NCBI GenBank assembly: GCA_038501625.1 | Contig: JAZAYU010000182.1 | Location: 806,001-870,000 of the forward strand | DNA length: 64,000 bases | Origin: Corbicula japonica | Taxonomy: Eukaryota; Mollusca; Bivalvia; Venerida; Cyrenidae | Direction of reading: 5' to 3' | Part shown: piece after piece, positions 22,051 to 33,589 of the stretch | Layout: every line of letters starts with the position of its first letter | Numbering within the stretch: the first letter of the stretch is position 1 | Position numbers and translations under genes: made by a program | Notes under the pieces: model-generated | Database searches by the model: none | Seen by the model: the letters and a program-made list of their open reading frames with translations, nothing else | What the model was told of the DNA's origin: nothing

Positions 22051-23880
22051 TAAAGTTTTTTTCTGAGTGGAGAAATTAAACGTATATGTCCGGTTTAATA
22101 ACATTTGGTAAATTCATGTTCATGTGTCCTAGATTGTTCATGGCGGTGTTCAGTTGTGGGAGGGGGCATCGATGTTTCACCATGTTTACCGTTTAGTTTG
22201 GACTTTAAATAAATTGTTCGTTTACAACAATTAATACATTTACTATTTTGGGAGGACATATCCAAAGTCCGTTTTGTACTTTTGAAAACAAAATTTCTGG
22301 AGATGGTATTGTCATAGAACAAGAAATACCTCAGATAAAGAACACACTGCATATTCTGCCAACAGAGACATAATATACAGAGACACAAATGTTTCCAAGG
22401 GAAGCGTTACCTAACGAGAAATAAAGAAAAAAACTTTTACAGTGTTAACATCAACCAACAAAACTGTGTGACTAGATGTATAGTATGTTATCGATAATTA
22501 GACAGTCACGTGACAGATAAGGAAGTTTAAATTTGAGTTTTTGCAAAACGTTTTACAAAATTGTTATCGCCATGTTGATGAGTCACTGGATAAATATTTA
22601 ACTCGCCAACTTTTCGTGAAGATTTTGACCAGAAAGTTTGAAATTATCATGTAACTTTCATTAGTCTAAGACTGATTCCAACAAACCCCAATTATAGAAA
22701 TTGTGCATCCAACCCTGTGTAAAACTTCATAAATAAGGAAGAACCGATGCAAATTATCTCGGAAAACCAGTATATAAAGCATCAATCACCACTTACTATG
22801 GTATCATTACATTACGATATTAAATGATACCGCAGTAATATTTACAAATAATAATTAAAACGGGAACTTCAGCAAACTTCCAAGAATTAAAATCCCTTGA
22901 TAATACTTTATAACACATTAGCTGAAAACAATGACTCGAGAGTGGGAAAACATTCAATAATTTAAGGATTGAATTGATATTTGCGGGTTTTCGTTTCGAT
23001 ATAAAAAGCATTAGACCAAAGACCAAAATACAGGTCTTTGATTAGACTGGAAATCCGAATGACTTCAAGCTTTCTTGAAACAATCTAAAATCTAAACATC
23101 GTTAGGGGCGTAGATATATATCACTCGGGACTACACCCCTCGTGATAAATCCTTCCGCATCTGAACTCCGCCCTGTGAAAAATCCTGCGATGTATCACCG
23201 GAAGCTATGTATAATAAATATTTAAGTATGTGGTTATCAAAATTCTTCGTTTAAGCTATTTAGTTAAGCAGTTTCGGAAAAGTTTAATTATCTGTTCAAT
23301 TCAAATGTAAGACTGATGTTTCATTAAAGTGTTTTAACTTCTAGGGACTCTGATAAAACTCACTGCTGTCAGAAGCCTTAAAGACGTCTGAGGTAATTTC
23401 CAATTTCACAAAGTTATGAATGTTATGATGTTATGTGCACACCGCGATGATGACGCGATCGTTGACTCGAGACCGATATAAGCTGCTTCAAGTATAATGT
23501 ACCAAAGAAAGTTTCTCCCTGGCCAACTGAATACGCTGTTTTCATTTCCTTTCAAATAAAACACACTTGTTTAAATTGATTTATCACTAATTCTTACATT
23601 TTAACGTAAACTATGCAAACGGTGCATACGTGAAATTCATAATGTTGTGAAAAAGAAAACTACCGCATCTTCTTTAAGAGGTTTAATTATACATCTGTCT
23701 CACTTGTTTTATCTTTAAAATGTACTTCTGTATCTTATTGTAACAAGGAAGGTATATTAAGTGTGTATGTTTGCTCTATGTTTGACGTTTTAAGAACATC
23801 TTTTTGTGAATTATCATGTAAAGGTGGTAGGATCGAACCCCCTTGTTGGTCATCGATATTTGATTTTCATGGTGATTAAT
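22051..23880. other. No gene recognised
   Basis: Open frames are short, AT-rich and without known motifs. No clear repeat structure was seen by eye. Confidence 0.5.
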
Positions 23881-23884
23881 GCTA

Positions 23885-25330
23885 GAAAATGGGGTCCTAC
23901 CGATATACAGAGTTATCTCAATATTATGTCTTAATTTACCTCCCTTTGTTACGCGCGCCTGTCACTGGGTAGTTCCGGTCTGAGATTGGCGATTAAAACA
24001 GACCTGCAATTATCATCCGTGGTCCTTTCAAATACGTTTTAAAAGGGCCTGATTGGTAAAAGAATAGCATAATGCATAAAATCGTTTGATTATTATCATT
24101 GAACGGAAAATAGATAGTTTTTATAGTGCAACGCATAATATTTAAATTTTCTCTTCAAACCATTTTATTACGTCGGAGAGGTTTTTGTTAAACATCGTTG
24201 TGTTCTACCCCTTCGGTAACTCACAAAGAGTAAAAAATACGCATTTCTTGTGCTTAAAAATTGCAGATATGAGGAAAAGAAAAGTTAGAAAACCTTAAAA
24301 AAGGATAGTAAAATTTCTAACACATGATATATTTAAATAAAGTTTGACGTCTGCCAATGAAATGCCCGTTTACTTTTATAAATGTTCTTTCATGCCGATG
24401 CAACATTTTTTGCCAGAAATTTAATAGATTTTTTAAATAACTGAACCTTATCCTACAAATTGAATGCACACCGTTCGGTTAATAGATTTGTGCCTTGTTC
24501 GTATTGACGTATTTTTCAATATACTGCTCTTTTTTTCTCCAAAAAGTTCTTTTCTATTCTTATACAATTAAGAACATAATCAAACATTGTTTCATAATGT
24601 TTCCACGTCTATCTCTTTATTTCTGAAATTTTAAGTTCATTTAGTTTAACAATCAATTTTATATGAATAATTAAATATATGTTTGGGTAAAACTTCCCGA
24701 GTTTTATTTAATTCAGTTCGGAGCGTCATTAGTTGCCAATATCATATAATCAATGTATCGGGTCTCAAACATTAATATAACAATTAATTAGAATATCTAA
24801 TCTCTAGTCAGTTTCCTAAAACAACAATTTTACCCCCAAAGCAATGTTTTCAACCTCTTACAAATCTACAACTGCACTTCAAAAGGCCTTTATCACACAT
24901 CCAGCTGGTAAAACCCAGTCTTGCCAATTAGATTACGTAACTTGGTCATAAAACACCAGGCCCTTTTCTTAATAAGCATTGTTTAGATGCCTTAACGGGG
25001 ATTGTCTGAATACTTTAGTGTAAGTTATAATTTCCATGCCAGCCAAAAAAAATTAAAGGATACGTGAAGTTGCGTAAATAGGAGAAGTTCCATTTAGTTA
25101 TTAAGTTAAAATCAATTTACAAAGATGATGGTTATTCTTTATATTTCTGTTTCACTTTTTTGGTTATTAAAACAATGCATTTTAACTTCAAAAGCACTCC
25201 GAGACTTTTTATTTACACTTTTAACGCTACGCTTTACTACCGCTTCTAAACCGGAACTACCCAATCAGCAGGGAAACCACTCTTAATGGGAGGTAACTCA
25301 GTATATCGGTAGGCCCCCATTGAGAACTAT
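23885..25330. repeat. Element bounded by inverted repeats of ~95 bp
   Basis: The block at 23895-23990 (cctaccgatatacagagtta ... gggtagttccgg) is the diverged reverse complement of 25235-25325 (ccggaactaccca ... gaggtaactcagtatatcgg). Both arms carry cctaccgatata and gggtagttccgg in matching order. The interior has no coding frame, so it is probably a non-autonomous element or long foldback. Outer ends and a target duplication were not resolved. Confidence 0.5.
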
Positions 25331-25534
25331 TATGTCACTAACCAAAGAACGCCCCCAAACGAACCCCCTTTCTGGAAATCTTGAATCTGACCCAGGTTGG
25401 ATAAGAAAAGCTTCCTGGTAATATTTCAAACACTTCAAAGCCTTTGAAAATGTACGTGGTTCTATTTAAATTTTGTCTTTTTTATTATTGTTATTTGACA
25501 CGATTTTAGCTTAATTAACAAAGCAGTATGTCAT

Positions 25535-25795
25535 TTGCCTTTACAGCAGATAAAACTTACTACAAGATGTCATGTGACTTGCTGCAGCAGATGTACATTG
25601 CTGCAATATGTCATGGAGCTAAATGAAGCAGATCTAGCTTACTGCAGCAGATGCAGCTTACTGCAGCAGATGAAGCTTTTCACAGTGCGTCATTTGACTC
25701 ACTTACACAGACGCAGCTTGCTACAATACTCGTGTGTCACTTTTCGTGCTGCAGCAGATGTAGCTTGATGTTGTTGTTGTTGTTGTTGTTGTTGA
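25535..25795 (+). repeat. Degenerate cagcagatg array followed by (TTG)n
   Basis: Loose copies of acttactgcagcagatg- and tcatgtgac-type units are followed by gatgttgttgttgttgttg at about 25769-25795. The 77-codon frame across it is an artefact of the repeat. Confidence 0.7.
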
Positions 25796-26563
25796 TGTTT
25801 TAACTATCCACTCTCAGTTTGTCCGACAAATTTAATAAGCAATTATTCAGAAAATCACGTTTCTGGTGGCGGTATAAGTTTTAATGAGAGAGGAGTGTTT
25901 TTCTGATACGCACATTTAACTCCTTTAAACGATTTATGACTGGCAAAGTGCTGATGGAGAGGGTGGGTTTCCGATGCGTCAAATATACAAGTAGCGTTTA
26001 TTTGCTTTGGAAAGTTTACAGCCCAGTTGTTATGATAACTTCATTTTTTCCTTCATCCATATTTACGTAATCTTGTTACTAAATAAAGCTCATTGTTTGG
26101 AATAAGCTTGTGCCGACACATATTGTAAGTTCCCAACAAGCAACTGAATATGTGGGAAAAATCGATATGTGACAAGCCCTTTTAGCGACGGATGATGCCG
26201 TTGTAAGACCGCGCTTAGTGGTATGGTATAAATAAAATATGACGAACGTTAAAATAAAATGACATCTTGTTACGTAAGGACTAGAGTCGCGTTGCGGAAA
26301 ACACGATACAACTATATCACGATACTGCTTTATGCATTAAAACGGACTTGATTCAGACGTTCCACAGAGGAATACTGAGTTATTTGGTTAAATTCAACCG
26401 TTAACAATGCAGAACCAAAGAACGAGTATAAAAGATTAAATAGTGACCCCTCGGTATATTTCTCATACGCACTATGCTACATTTTTGCCGTTCACAAAAA
26501 TATATAATTAAAAGTGATAGTTGCGATCAAATTCGCAAGACGGTCAATGAGAAAACCCACTTA

Positions 26564-26595
26564 TGACGTCATAGTTCCGGAGTGCATCTATAAAT
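26564..26595 (+). promoter_or_regulatory. Candidate promoter: CRE plus TATA box
   Basis: TGACGTCA (26564-26571) lies 16 bp upstream of CTATAAAT (26588-26595). About 145 bp further on, a GTAAGT donor at 26741 could end a non-coding first exon (about 26620-26740). The next good acceptor is in front of MAB-21-like copy 2 (28734). The link between promoter and gene is inference. Confidence 0.4.
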
Positions 26596-26619
26596 GACTG
26601 CGCTTGAATGGGTATAAGT

Positions 26620-26740
26620 GAATATTTACGAGAAATTTCATTGAGAACAAACTTTATACAAAACGGTGATACCGAATTGATCAAAACAAGAGGGTTTAGA
26701 TTTAAAATAGACGTCGAAGACGAGAGACGTAGAGGAGTAG
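26620..26740 (+). other. Possible 5' UTR exon of MAB-21-like copy 2
   Basis: The interval between the TATA box and a strong donor (GTAGgtaagt) would be spliced to the acceptor at 28677 or 28734, upstream of the ATG at 28756. No coding is proposed. It is supported only by splice-site quality and position. Confidence 0.3.
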
Positions 26741-26844
26741 GTAAGTAACACTGAATAATTAACTATTTTTAAACAACAACAACAACAACTAATACAGCAT
26801 TTGAAAATGTATTTGTTTTTAAACCATTTTGGCATTCAAAAACC

Positions 26845-28270
26845 TAATCACGTATCATTTTCAATATTGTTCTTAACATGGAAAGCTCCATTCTAGTTTC
26901 GTGCGACTCTTTTAAGTAGTATGATACTATGCCATGGCGCGTTGCTGCCTATACGCGAGTACGCGGCTGAGTCGACATGATTCAGACTTTTTTAATTGGC
27001 CAAAGTTACAGCATATGTACTTGACTAATGTACATTCTCTTATAAAATCACGTTTCGTGTTGTTTTTTAAAATAACCATTAAGAACCCCTCTCCGATTAA
27101 AAAATCGTCACCAGAATGCGCCATTATTTTCACACTTTTTTCCGGGAGGGTGCTGGCCCTGGCACAGTTACAAATCCACATAAAGCGCTAGCTACGCCTG
27201 AACGTATAGTTTTGACATGAGTCCATTAAAGTAAACAAAAGTTTGTTTAACATTTTACTATTTTGACTTTATAGTTTCGTATCTTAATGTATTTTGTTCT
27301 TTAGCGTGTTTCAAGTTTATTCGCCTACAGGTCATGTATTTTGTTTATTCGATGAAATCGTCATACGCTATTTTGCACACTGTTTTATCTCGGTGGAACT
27401 GTGTTAATTCGAAACAGATAAATAATTAAATAACTTATATATGTGTCAGGGGTTTACGGCCGATTTTGTTAAAAATAAAATTACGACTCTGCATTTCAGC
27501 ATATCAGTGTTCCTTATGGAACGCCAAAGTAAAACTGGCCACATGTTCATAGAAAACAGACGGATATGTATAAAACTGTTTGTCGGGGATATAATATTTA
27601 TCGTTTAGTCCAAAAAAGTCACAAGAAGCCATTTTTGCAAGAATTTTACAAATCATACACGGAAACATATTTCTAAGTGTTTTTATTCATCATTGAGGAA
27701 GTGAGCAAAATAAACATCTTAAGGGGACCATCTTTTTTTACACACCAAAGTGTATATATGTACTTTCTATTTTTTTTTATTAAATTTCAAAGTCCGGATC
27801 AGAATTTGGTGATAAAGTGTGATAGGTACTTTTGATTTGTATCACCGATATGTTCAAGTGACCCGGCAGCTTTTCTTAACGCCTAAAATTTTGTTATCAA
27901 CAATGATATTAGATCATTTAAATTAAAATAGTAAAACTATCTATGAAAAAAGAGTATATATAATATAGTCAAAATTTGTAACAAAATTTAAAAAATTAGC
28001 GTTGAAATGAAGTATTTATGTTAAGTTTACGTTGATTTTTATCAAACGTTATTGTTGTACATTAACATTACATCGACATTCGTGTTGGCTAAAGTGTCAA
28101 CGAAAGACACTGTAAAACATCTATCAGGTTACTAAAAAGTGAAAACTGATAATAACTACACAATTGATTATACATTATCAATCTAGAAAACCCTAGTCAG
28201 ACCAGAAAAAAGATAAAAACCTTACTATCATCTACGGTACTTTTAAGACTTAAATTAAGTTTAACCGTTT
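26845..28270. other. No gene recognised
   Basis: AT-rich sequence within the proposed intron between the candidate 5' UTR exon and MAB-21-like copy 2. Open frames near 26930-27190 on both strands are mutual shadows without recognisable motifs. Confidence 0.45.
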
Positions 28271-28275
28271 ACTCC

Positions 28276-28460
28276 ATACATGCGGGTTTTATCGCATGTG
28301 CAAACAGTGTAGATCCAGATCAGCTGGCACATCCCTGGCATCTGATCAGGATCTACGCTCTTTGCTTCTTGGTCAGAAATAACCTAATGAATCAAAAAGT
28401 GAACAGTGTAGATGTAGGCGCGGATGTGCCGCCTGATCAGGATCAAAATGTTCAGCATTG
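28276..28460. repeat. Dispersed repeat with gtgtagatccagatcagctg blocks
   Basis: Two facing or tandem versions of a gcaaacagtgtagatccag and gatcaggatc block are separated by a ttggtcagaaataacctaat linker. The same layout occurs at 63785-63985 and a remnant near 8320. I recognise the family as a common heterodont bivalve repeat. Confidence 0.65.
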
Positions 28461-28734
28461 GATAACAATCATATTCCATGGGGTAAATAGTTAAAAAAAT
28501 ATTTATTTCATAAGAATCATAAAAATATAGTATATTTTGATTTCGCATCCTCATACAGTTTTAATAATTGTATATTTCCTTTTCTGTTTGTGAAAAAAAT
28601 AATTAAGTCGAAGAAAATTGAGAAGAAAATTACTAATTTCTAATCACTCTTAACAATATTTTTTTTTTTCATTTTAGATTTTAAAGTTTTCTCTGGTGAG
28701 AGGACCGATTTCCTTCTTTGCGTTATCAGTGTAG

Positions 28735-31069
28735 TCTTTGAGAAGAAAAGAGAAGATGAATGACGATGCCTTGTCTGTATTGATATCGAGAATGATGGAT
28801 CATCTCGGATATGGATTACCTATGGTTCGCTTACGACAGCAAACTTTTGCTACCTTTAATAAAATGAGAGCTTCGACTTATCAATTTTTTGCGGGAAGTA
28901 AAGCTGAAGGTCTTACAAAGCCATTTGAAAGTGACGTTGATGTGGTGTATGTACCACTGAAAATCGTTTGTACAGAAAATCCCCAACATTATGTAAATAT
29001 GGAACACATTTCAATATTTAAGCTGGATATGGCGCACACGGCTCCAGGCTACACAAGACTGATACTTGAAAAACTTGGTAACAGTATTTCGCGTGGTCTG
29101 CTAGAATCCCATTCTCTCACCAGAGGGCGTGCTACACAAGTTTCGCTTACACCTCTGTCAACGCCCGATGTACAAGATTCTTTTACAAAATATAAATAAT
29201 GAATAAAATGCTCGTGAGATTATTTTGATCTCTGTATATTTTACTTAAAATGAAAATGGGTATTTTTATTTTTTTTAGAACAATGTTTAAGATATATTTT
29301 AACCCAAATTTTCGGGGAACTATTTTGCGGAGTGTATGAGATATATCACGTGTATGAGAACTACTTTTCCCGGCGTTGACAGAGGTGTAGGTGGCAGAAA
29401 ACGGTTAATCTGATATATCGCAAAACAGAGAATCACAGCCGACACGACAAGTCCACTTGCTCCCTACTAGCACATACCTGAAACAGAAAGGGCACATAAC
29501 TGACATCACAATGACATACAGTTTATGAAAACAAAGCAAAATTATATTCAAAACATACCAGTTGATTTTTAAGCACCATTAACTTTCACATTCTGGTCGT
29601 GAAAACTGGTCGGCCGACGAGGCAAAATTTCAAACATTCATCAGTTCACAGCTTTCTTATTGCCAATGACCAAAATAAATGCTTGCCACTCACACATGGT
29701 AAAATCCCTACTGATTCATTAAATCATACTCAAAATATACCATAACCACCTTGATTTTGCACTACTCACACTTGTTTGTATGCCCCTTGAGAATTGCAAG
29801 TTAAACTGAAGGCAGAGCCAGAAATGTATTAGTTTCGCATTTCCAAGCACCTGCCTCACACTGAAAGTGTCAAGGTCAAAAAGAGCATGTCAGACAACTT
29901 TTGGGGATCCTAGCTACAGATGTGAAACTACAAATATAGCATCTAAAAATATTTTAAAGTGTCATGAAGCTTACAGTTTGCCCACTTACCTCTTATCTTC
30001 AAATTTGACCGGGGCCAATTCGCATCTAAGGCTACAAACTATTTACTACCTCCTGTAAGCGAAACTTGTGTAGCACGCCCTCTGGTGAGAGAATGCTAGA
30101 ATCCCTGACTGAGCCAATATCCGGTAATGTGTATATCTCCAGTGATACTTGGCGGGAACAAATTAGGAATGTTCCCCTGCATGATGATTTTTTAACGTTA
30201 TCTCAACAAAGTCAGGGACCTTCCAATCCTGCACATTTGATCGCTGGTTATGATCAAGACAATGTTACTGGAATAATATGCGACTGTCCTGATTTACTGC
30301 AGTCATGGATAGATCGTCCACGTGAATATAATTGGCCGAATGAAGATATCGTGCGAGAGATTTCTACAATGGAAGATCATGCTGTTCCTGTTGGATGTAA
30401 AGGAAGCCAGTTTCAGTTCTTAGAATGGAGAATCTGTTTCACCAAAGCGGAAGGCAAACTCATCCAACATATTTCAATGACTGTCAGGTGAAACTGCTCG
30501 TCTTGTTAAAGTGGATAGCTAAATGTTATTTAAAGCCAATTTGCAAGGAAATGACGTCATATGTGATGAAAAATCTTGTTATGTGGATGGCAGAAAAACT
30601 ACCGGAGCACTATTTCACCGGACAAAAACTACTTGATACCTTAAACATTACACTCAGAACATTGAAGCATTGTCTGTTACGGAAGTGCCTACCAAGCTAT
30701 ATGACTGCAGACAGAAATTTATTGGCATACAGGCTAACAGATCGTGAGAGATTAAGGTTATGTTTAAGGCTCGATTTATTGCTAAGAGAAGGGCCTCAGG
30801 CAGTTATCAAGTGTGGAAAATTAAGGAATGCGTTCAATATGCTGCTCAGATCTCCGGAGACATTCTTCTCGTTCACGCAGAGACAACTTCAATGTAATAT
30901 ATTATTCCTACTTATCATATATGCTTGTGAACAAGGATGGCATCAACTTGTGATTTCACTGGCTTGTAGGCTGTTCCTCCTTATTATGCCAGACTTAATT
31001 AACATATCAACTTCTGGAGCAGACCCAATAACAACATACATTAATAGATTTAAAAAAATGTTGTCGTAG
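28735..31069 (+). pseudogene. MAB-21-like (cGAS-like fold) protein, copy 2, split by a transposon
   Basis: The ATG is at 28756. Residues 44-64 hold the nucleotidyltransferase motif: Gly47-Ser48 in FFAGSKAEG, then Asp60 and Asp62 in ESDVDVVYV. The frame is interrupted at codon 119 by the element at 29110-30095. Across the duplicated 9-bp site it resumes in the same reading frame with TEPISGNVY, then RPREYNWPNEDIV, VPVGCKGS and EWRICFTKAEGKLIQ. A 2-nt insertion near 30470 then shifts the frame. The helical C-terminal half (LLVLLKWIAKCYLKPICKE, KNLVMWMAE, LPSYMTADRNLLAYRL) runs from there to a stop at 31069. Family members bind nucleic acids or make nucleotide signals; this copy cannot encode a whole protein as read. 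The insertion looks younger than most of the divergence from copy 1. Confidence 0.88.
29110..30095. mobile_element. 986-bp non-autonomous TIR element inside MAB-21-like copy 2
   Basis: Perfect 42-bp inverted termini lie at 29110-29151 and 30054-30095, starting cattctctcaccagagggcg. They are flanked by a perfect 9-bp direct repeat, ctagaatcc, at 29101-29109 and 30096-30104. A subterminal inverted block (acctctgtcaacgcc near 29151 and ggcgttgacagaggt near 29373) adds a second hairpin. No transposase frame exists inside. A 9-bp target duplication with long TIRs fits Mutator-type elements best; this class call is inference. Confidence 0.88.
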
Positions 31070-32139
31070 TTTCAAAACCTCAAGCAACAAGTTTAAGTTT
31101 GATTTTTATCCAGCTTTGAGAACCATTGAATAATACATGGCAATACTGTCTACTGTCAAGAAGGTTACCACGATGACCGATGAATTAATTATTGTGGCAT
31201 CTCCTTGCTTACACGCTAGGTTAAATCTACGCCAGAGTTACCTGTTTCTTTCAAAGGAAGATTCGTTCTTTTCGTCTCAGGGCCACGCCCCTCCTGATAT
31301 ATCCTTAAATGTTTTTTTTTAGTTTCTGACATGTCTTGGAACCTAAGTGCTAAGAAAAAAAATGTTGTTGTTCATAATTCCAGATTATATAATTTAAAAA
31401 TTTATTCAAACAATACAATTTTGAACTTTAAATGTATTAGATTTGAATTCGTTTTGTCTGAGATATAGTAATGTAAAATGCACACTTTAAATAATGCTAT
31501 CCGGTGAGTTAAATGTTCCGAATTTAAATGAGATACAAATAAAAACCAGGAATTAATTTTGACTTGTTTTTAATAACTTAATTTATATAGTTTCATAAAA
31601 TGATGGATTATCTGTTCTGTGTTATGGCGAAAGAGATAAATGCGTTTCTCGTTTTCTCGGCTGGCATAGAGTGCAGTTGCCGTTTAATTACCACTCCTTT
31701 ATTCAGTCTTGTAACAGCAAAATAAAATTGTCCCAGAATGATGCAAGACAGAATTTTACGCGATAGTTGACTAATATAATTCCAGTCCGTCCAGACGTTA
31801 TCAGTAACGGATATTTTCAGAAATTAAACGTTTATCGGGAGCAGTCACCGCAGGAAAGCATTGCTGCGTTATTCTAGATTTCTTACGGTCCTCTCCGCAG
31901 ACAAAACAGATTCGTAAAAAAATCAATACGTGGAGAACTTTGTCGGGAATATTGAGGTATTCCCGAACTTTGGCAGATAATATTCCATATATGATCATTG
32001 TGTAATAGACCGTTGTAACTTGAAGTGTCCCGCCGGCGACGCTTGAATCCTGCCTTGGCAATAATGCATTTTCTACACTACAAGCCAGTCAACATTGTAC
32101 CACAACAGTAGAACTTAAATCTTTCCATTTTATCCAACA

Positions 32140-32275
32140 GCCTGTGCTAAAGATTATAAAGCTGAGATTTGAAACCAGTACCAAATCTCAAGCATTTCAA
32201 CCAATCAGATCCTTAAGATTTGAGACGGGTTTCCATTCTCAGTTTTATAATCTTTGGTGATGTCCACAACAGAAA
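32140..32275. repeat. Foldback element, copy 2
   Basis: The left arm ctaaagattataaagctgag faces the right arm ctcagttttataatctttgg. Internal pairs are ccaaatctcaagc with cttaagatttgaga. A CCAATCAGATC block lies near the centre. Family resemblance to 18208-18353 and 61685-61815 includes the CCAAT/ATTGG core and the ataaaact-type arm. Confidence 0.65.
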
Positions 32276-32342
32276 CATTTTATAATCCAGTTTGTGGCGA
32301 AATGTCGTATGGCGATCCGATAATGAAAAAGAAGGCGCCATA

Positions 32343-32352
32343 TAAATAAGAT
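32343..32352 (+). promoter_or_regulatory. Candidate TATA box for the small secreted ORF
   Basis: TATAAATA follows a ggcgcca block, with CCAAT-bearing foldback DNA about 100 bp upstream. It is about 290 bp ahead of the ATG at 32637, giving room for a normal 5' UTR. Confidence 0.4.
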
Positions 32353-32636
32353 CACCTAGTGTACCTGAACACCAGCAGCAGCAGTTATTTTCGATCGTGC
32401 AATTCCAAGCAAAGTCATTTCTTTATCCGGAGTGAAATGGTGTCGGCCTGGTCTGTTGTGCAAAACCCACGAACGAACATAAAGTGCAACTGTGACAGTT
32501 TCCAGTAGTTGCTGTTAATCGTTACTGACGTGGTTACGAGCAGCAGCAGAACCAATCGTCAGTGAACTGGTACTACAGCGTTTGTATATTTAAGTTATTT
32601 TGAGAAATTCCGTGAGTTGATGCAGCTTATCATACC

Positions 32637-32795
32637 ATGGACAACTGCATGAAAATGTTCTTACTATTCCTATTGACCTGGTACGCTTCGCAAACGGCAC
32701 TTCTTCACAATCACGGCATATGCAACTCTCATTACCGGCAAAAACGGTATCAAAGAAGGAGGTTGTGGAGTAAGCTTGGAAGAGAAGAGTTTTAA
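32637..32795 (+). CDS. Candidate small secreted peptide, or first coding exon
   Basis: Fifty-two codons start in a strong context (taccATGg). Residues 5-21 (MKMFLLFLLTWYASQTA) look like a signal peptide with a plausible cut after Ala21. The remaining ~31 residues contain one Cys, a His pair and a dibasic/polybasic stretch RQKRYQRRR that could be a propeptide cleavage site. A GTAAGC donor sits at 32770, after the codons for RRRLW, so this may instead be exon 1 of a longer secreted protein. No downstream exon was identified before the retrotransposon at 33.6 kb. I recognise no family. The ORF could be chance; the combination of TATA box, start context and signal peptide is the only support. Confidence 0.4.
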   Translation: MDNCMKMFLLFLLTWYASQTALLHNHGICNSHYRQKRYQRRRLWSKLGREEF

Positions 32796-33254
32796 CTAAA
32801 TTTTAAATAGTATCCAACATAATAGGCCAAAACGACTGCCATGTCATGAAGCTTTATGTGAGGTTTACAGTTATACGTGAAAAATTGACCGGTATAGGCT
32901 GAAAATGTTGTGCATTTCCTGTTCAAACCAATGTACTTGAACCATACTGAAGTCCAGTGAAGAACTGTGAATGCATAAAAATTATCTGCACCAGAGTGCA
33001 ACGCAGAGTTAAATTGTATGTATATGGCTAGACTGGCTCCCGTCCGTATGTTCTGTTATATGTCCTTCTGTCATCCGTCTAGCCAGGTACCAGGCTTGTA
33101 TATATGGCAAGCTCTATGTGATGCAGGTGTTCGACAAAAGATACTGTGGTGTCATTATATTTCGCACAAATTTAAATTTCGCGTATTTAAAAAAAAGTTG
33201 AATCCCAGCAAAGTAACATCATGTCATAATGTGTTGTTTCCGGTGTAACATTGT

Positions 33255-33450
33255 AAACTGGCCCCATTGAATAATAATCCCCTGGTCATTTTTTATATTA
33301 AATAATGACCTTCCGAGTATAATATTTGACCGGGGTCATAATATTATGATTCACCCACATGTAGAAAAATGACCCCTCACATAGAATTGTGACCCCTATA
33401 GAATAACGACCACCTAACCCTAAACCTAACCCATATGTTACAACATAAAT
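33255..33450. repeat. gaccccgg / aataatgacc repeat remnant
   Basis: Alternating blocks such as aataatgaccttccgagtat, ttgaccggggtcataatatt and aatgacccctcac make a low-complexity inverted-repeat-like stretch ending in cctaaccctaaacctaaccc. No gene is present. Confidence 0.6.
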
Positions 33451-33589
33451 ATCCCGACCGATAGCCATCGGAGGAGAATATGGTCATGGCGCCCGTCCGA
33501 GCGTGCATGCGCATTTTTTATAACCGCAACTCTTCATTTTTTATTGGACGGAATTATTTCAGTTGCTAACCGACAACGTTTTCATCTGC

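Noticed and set aside
26927..27191. Overlapping ORFs of 84 and 85 codons on opposite strands
   Set aside because: Each is the other's shadow. No known motif, splice context or start context supports either.
33412..33435. cctaaccctaaacctaaccc as telomeric repeat
   Set aside because: There are only three imperfect units inside a longer gacccc-type repeat. It is not an interstitial telomere.
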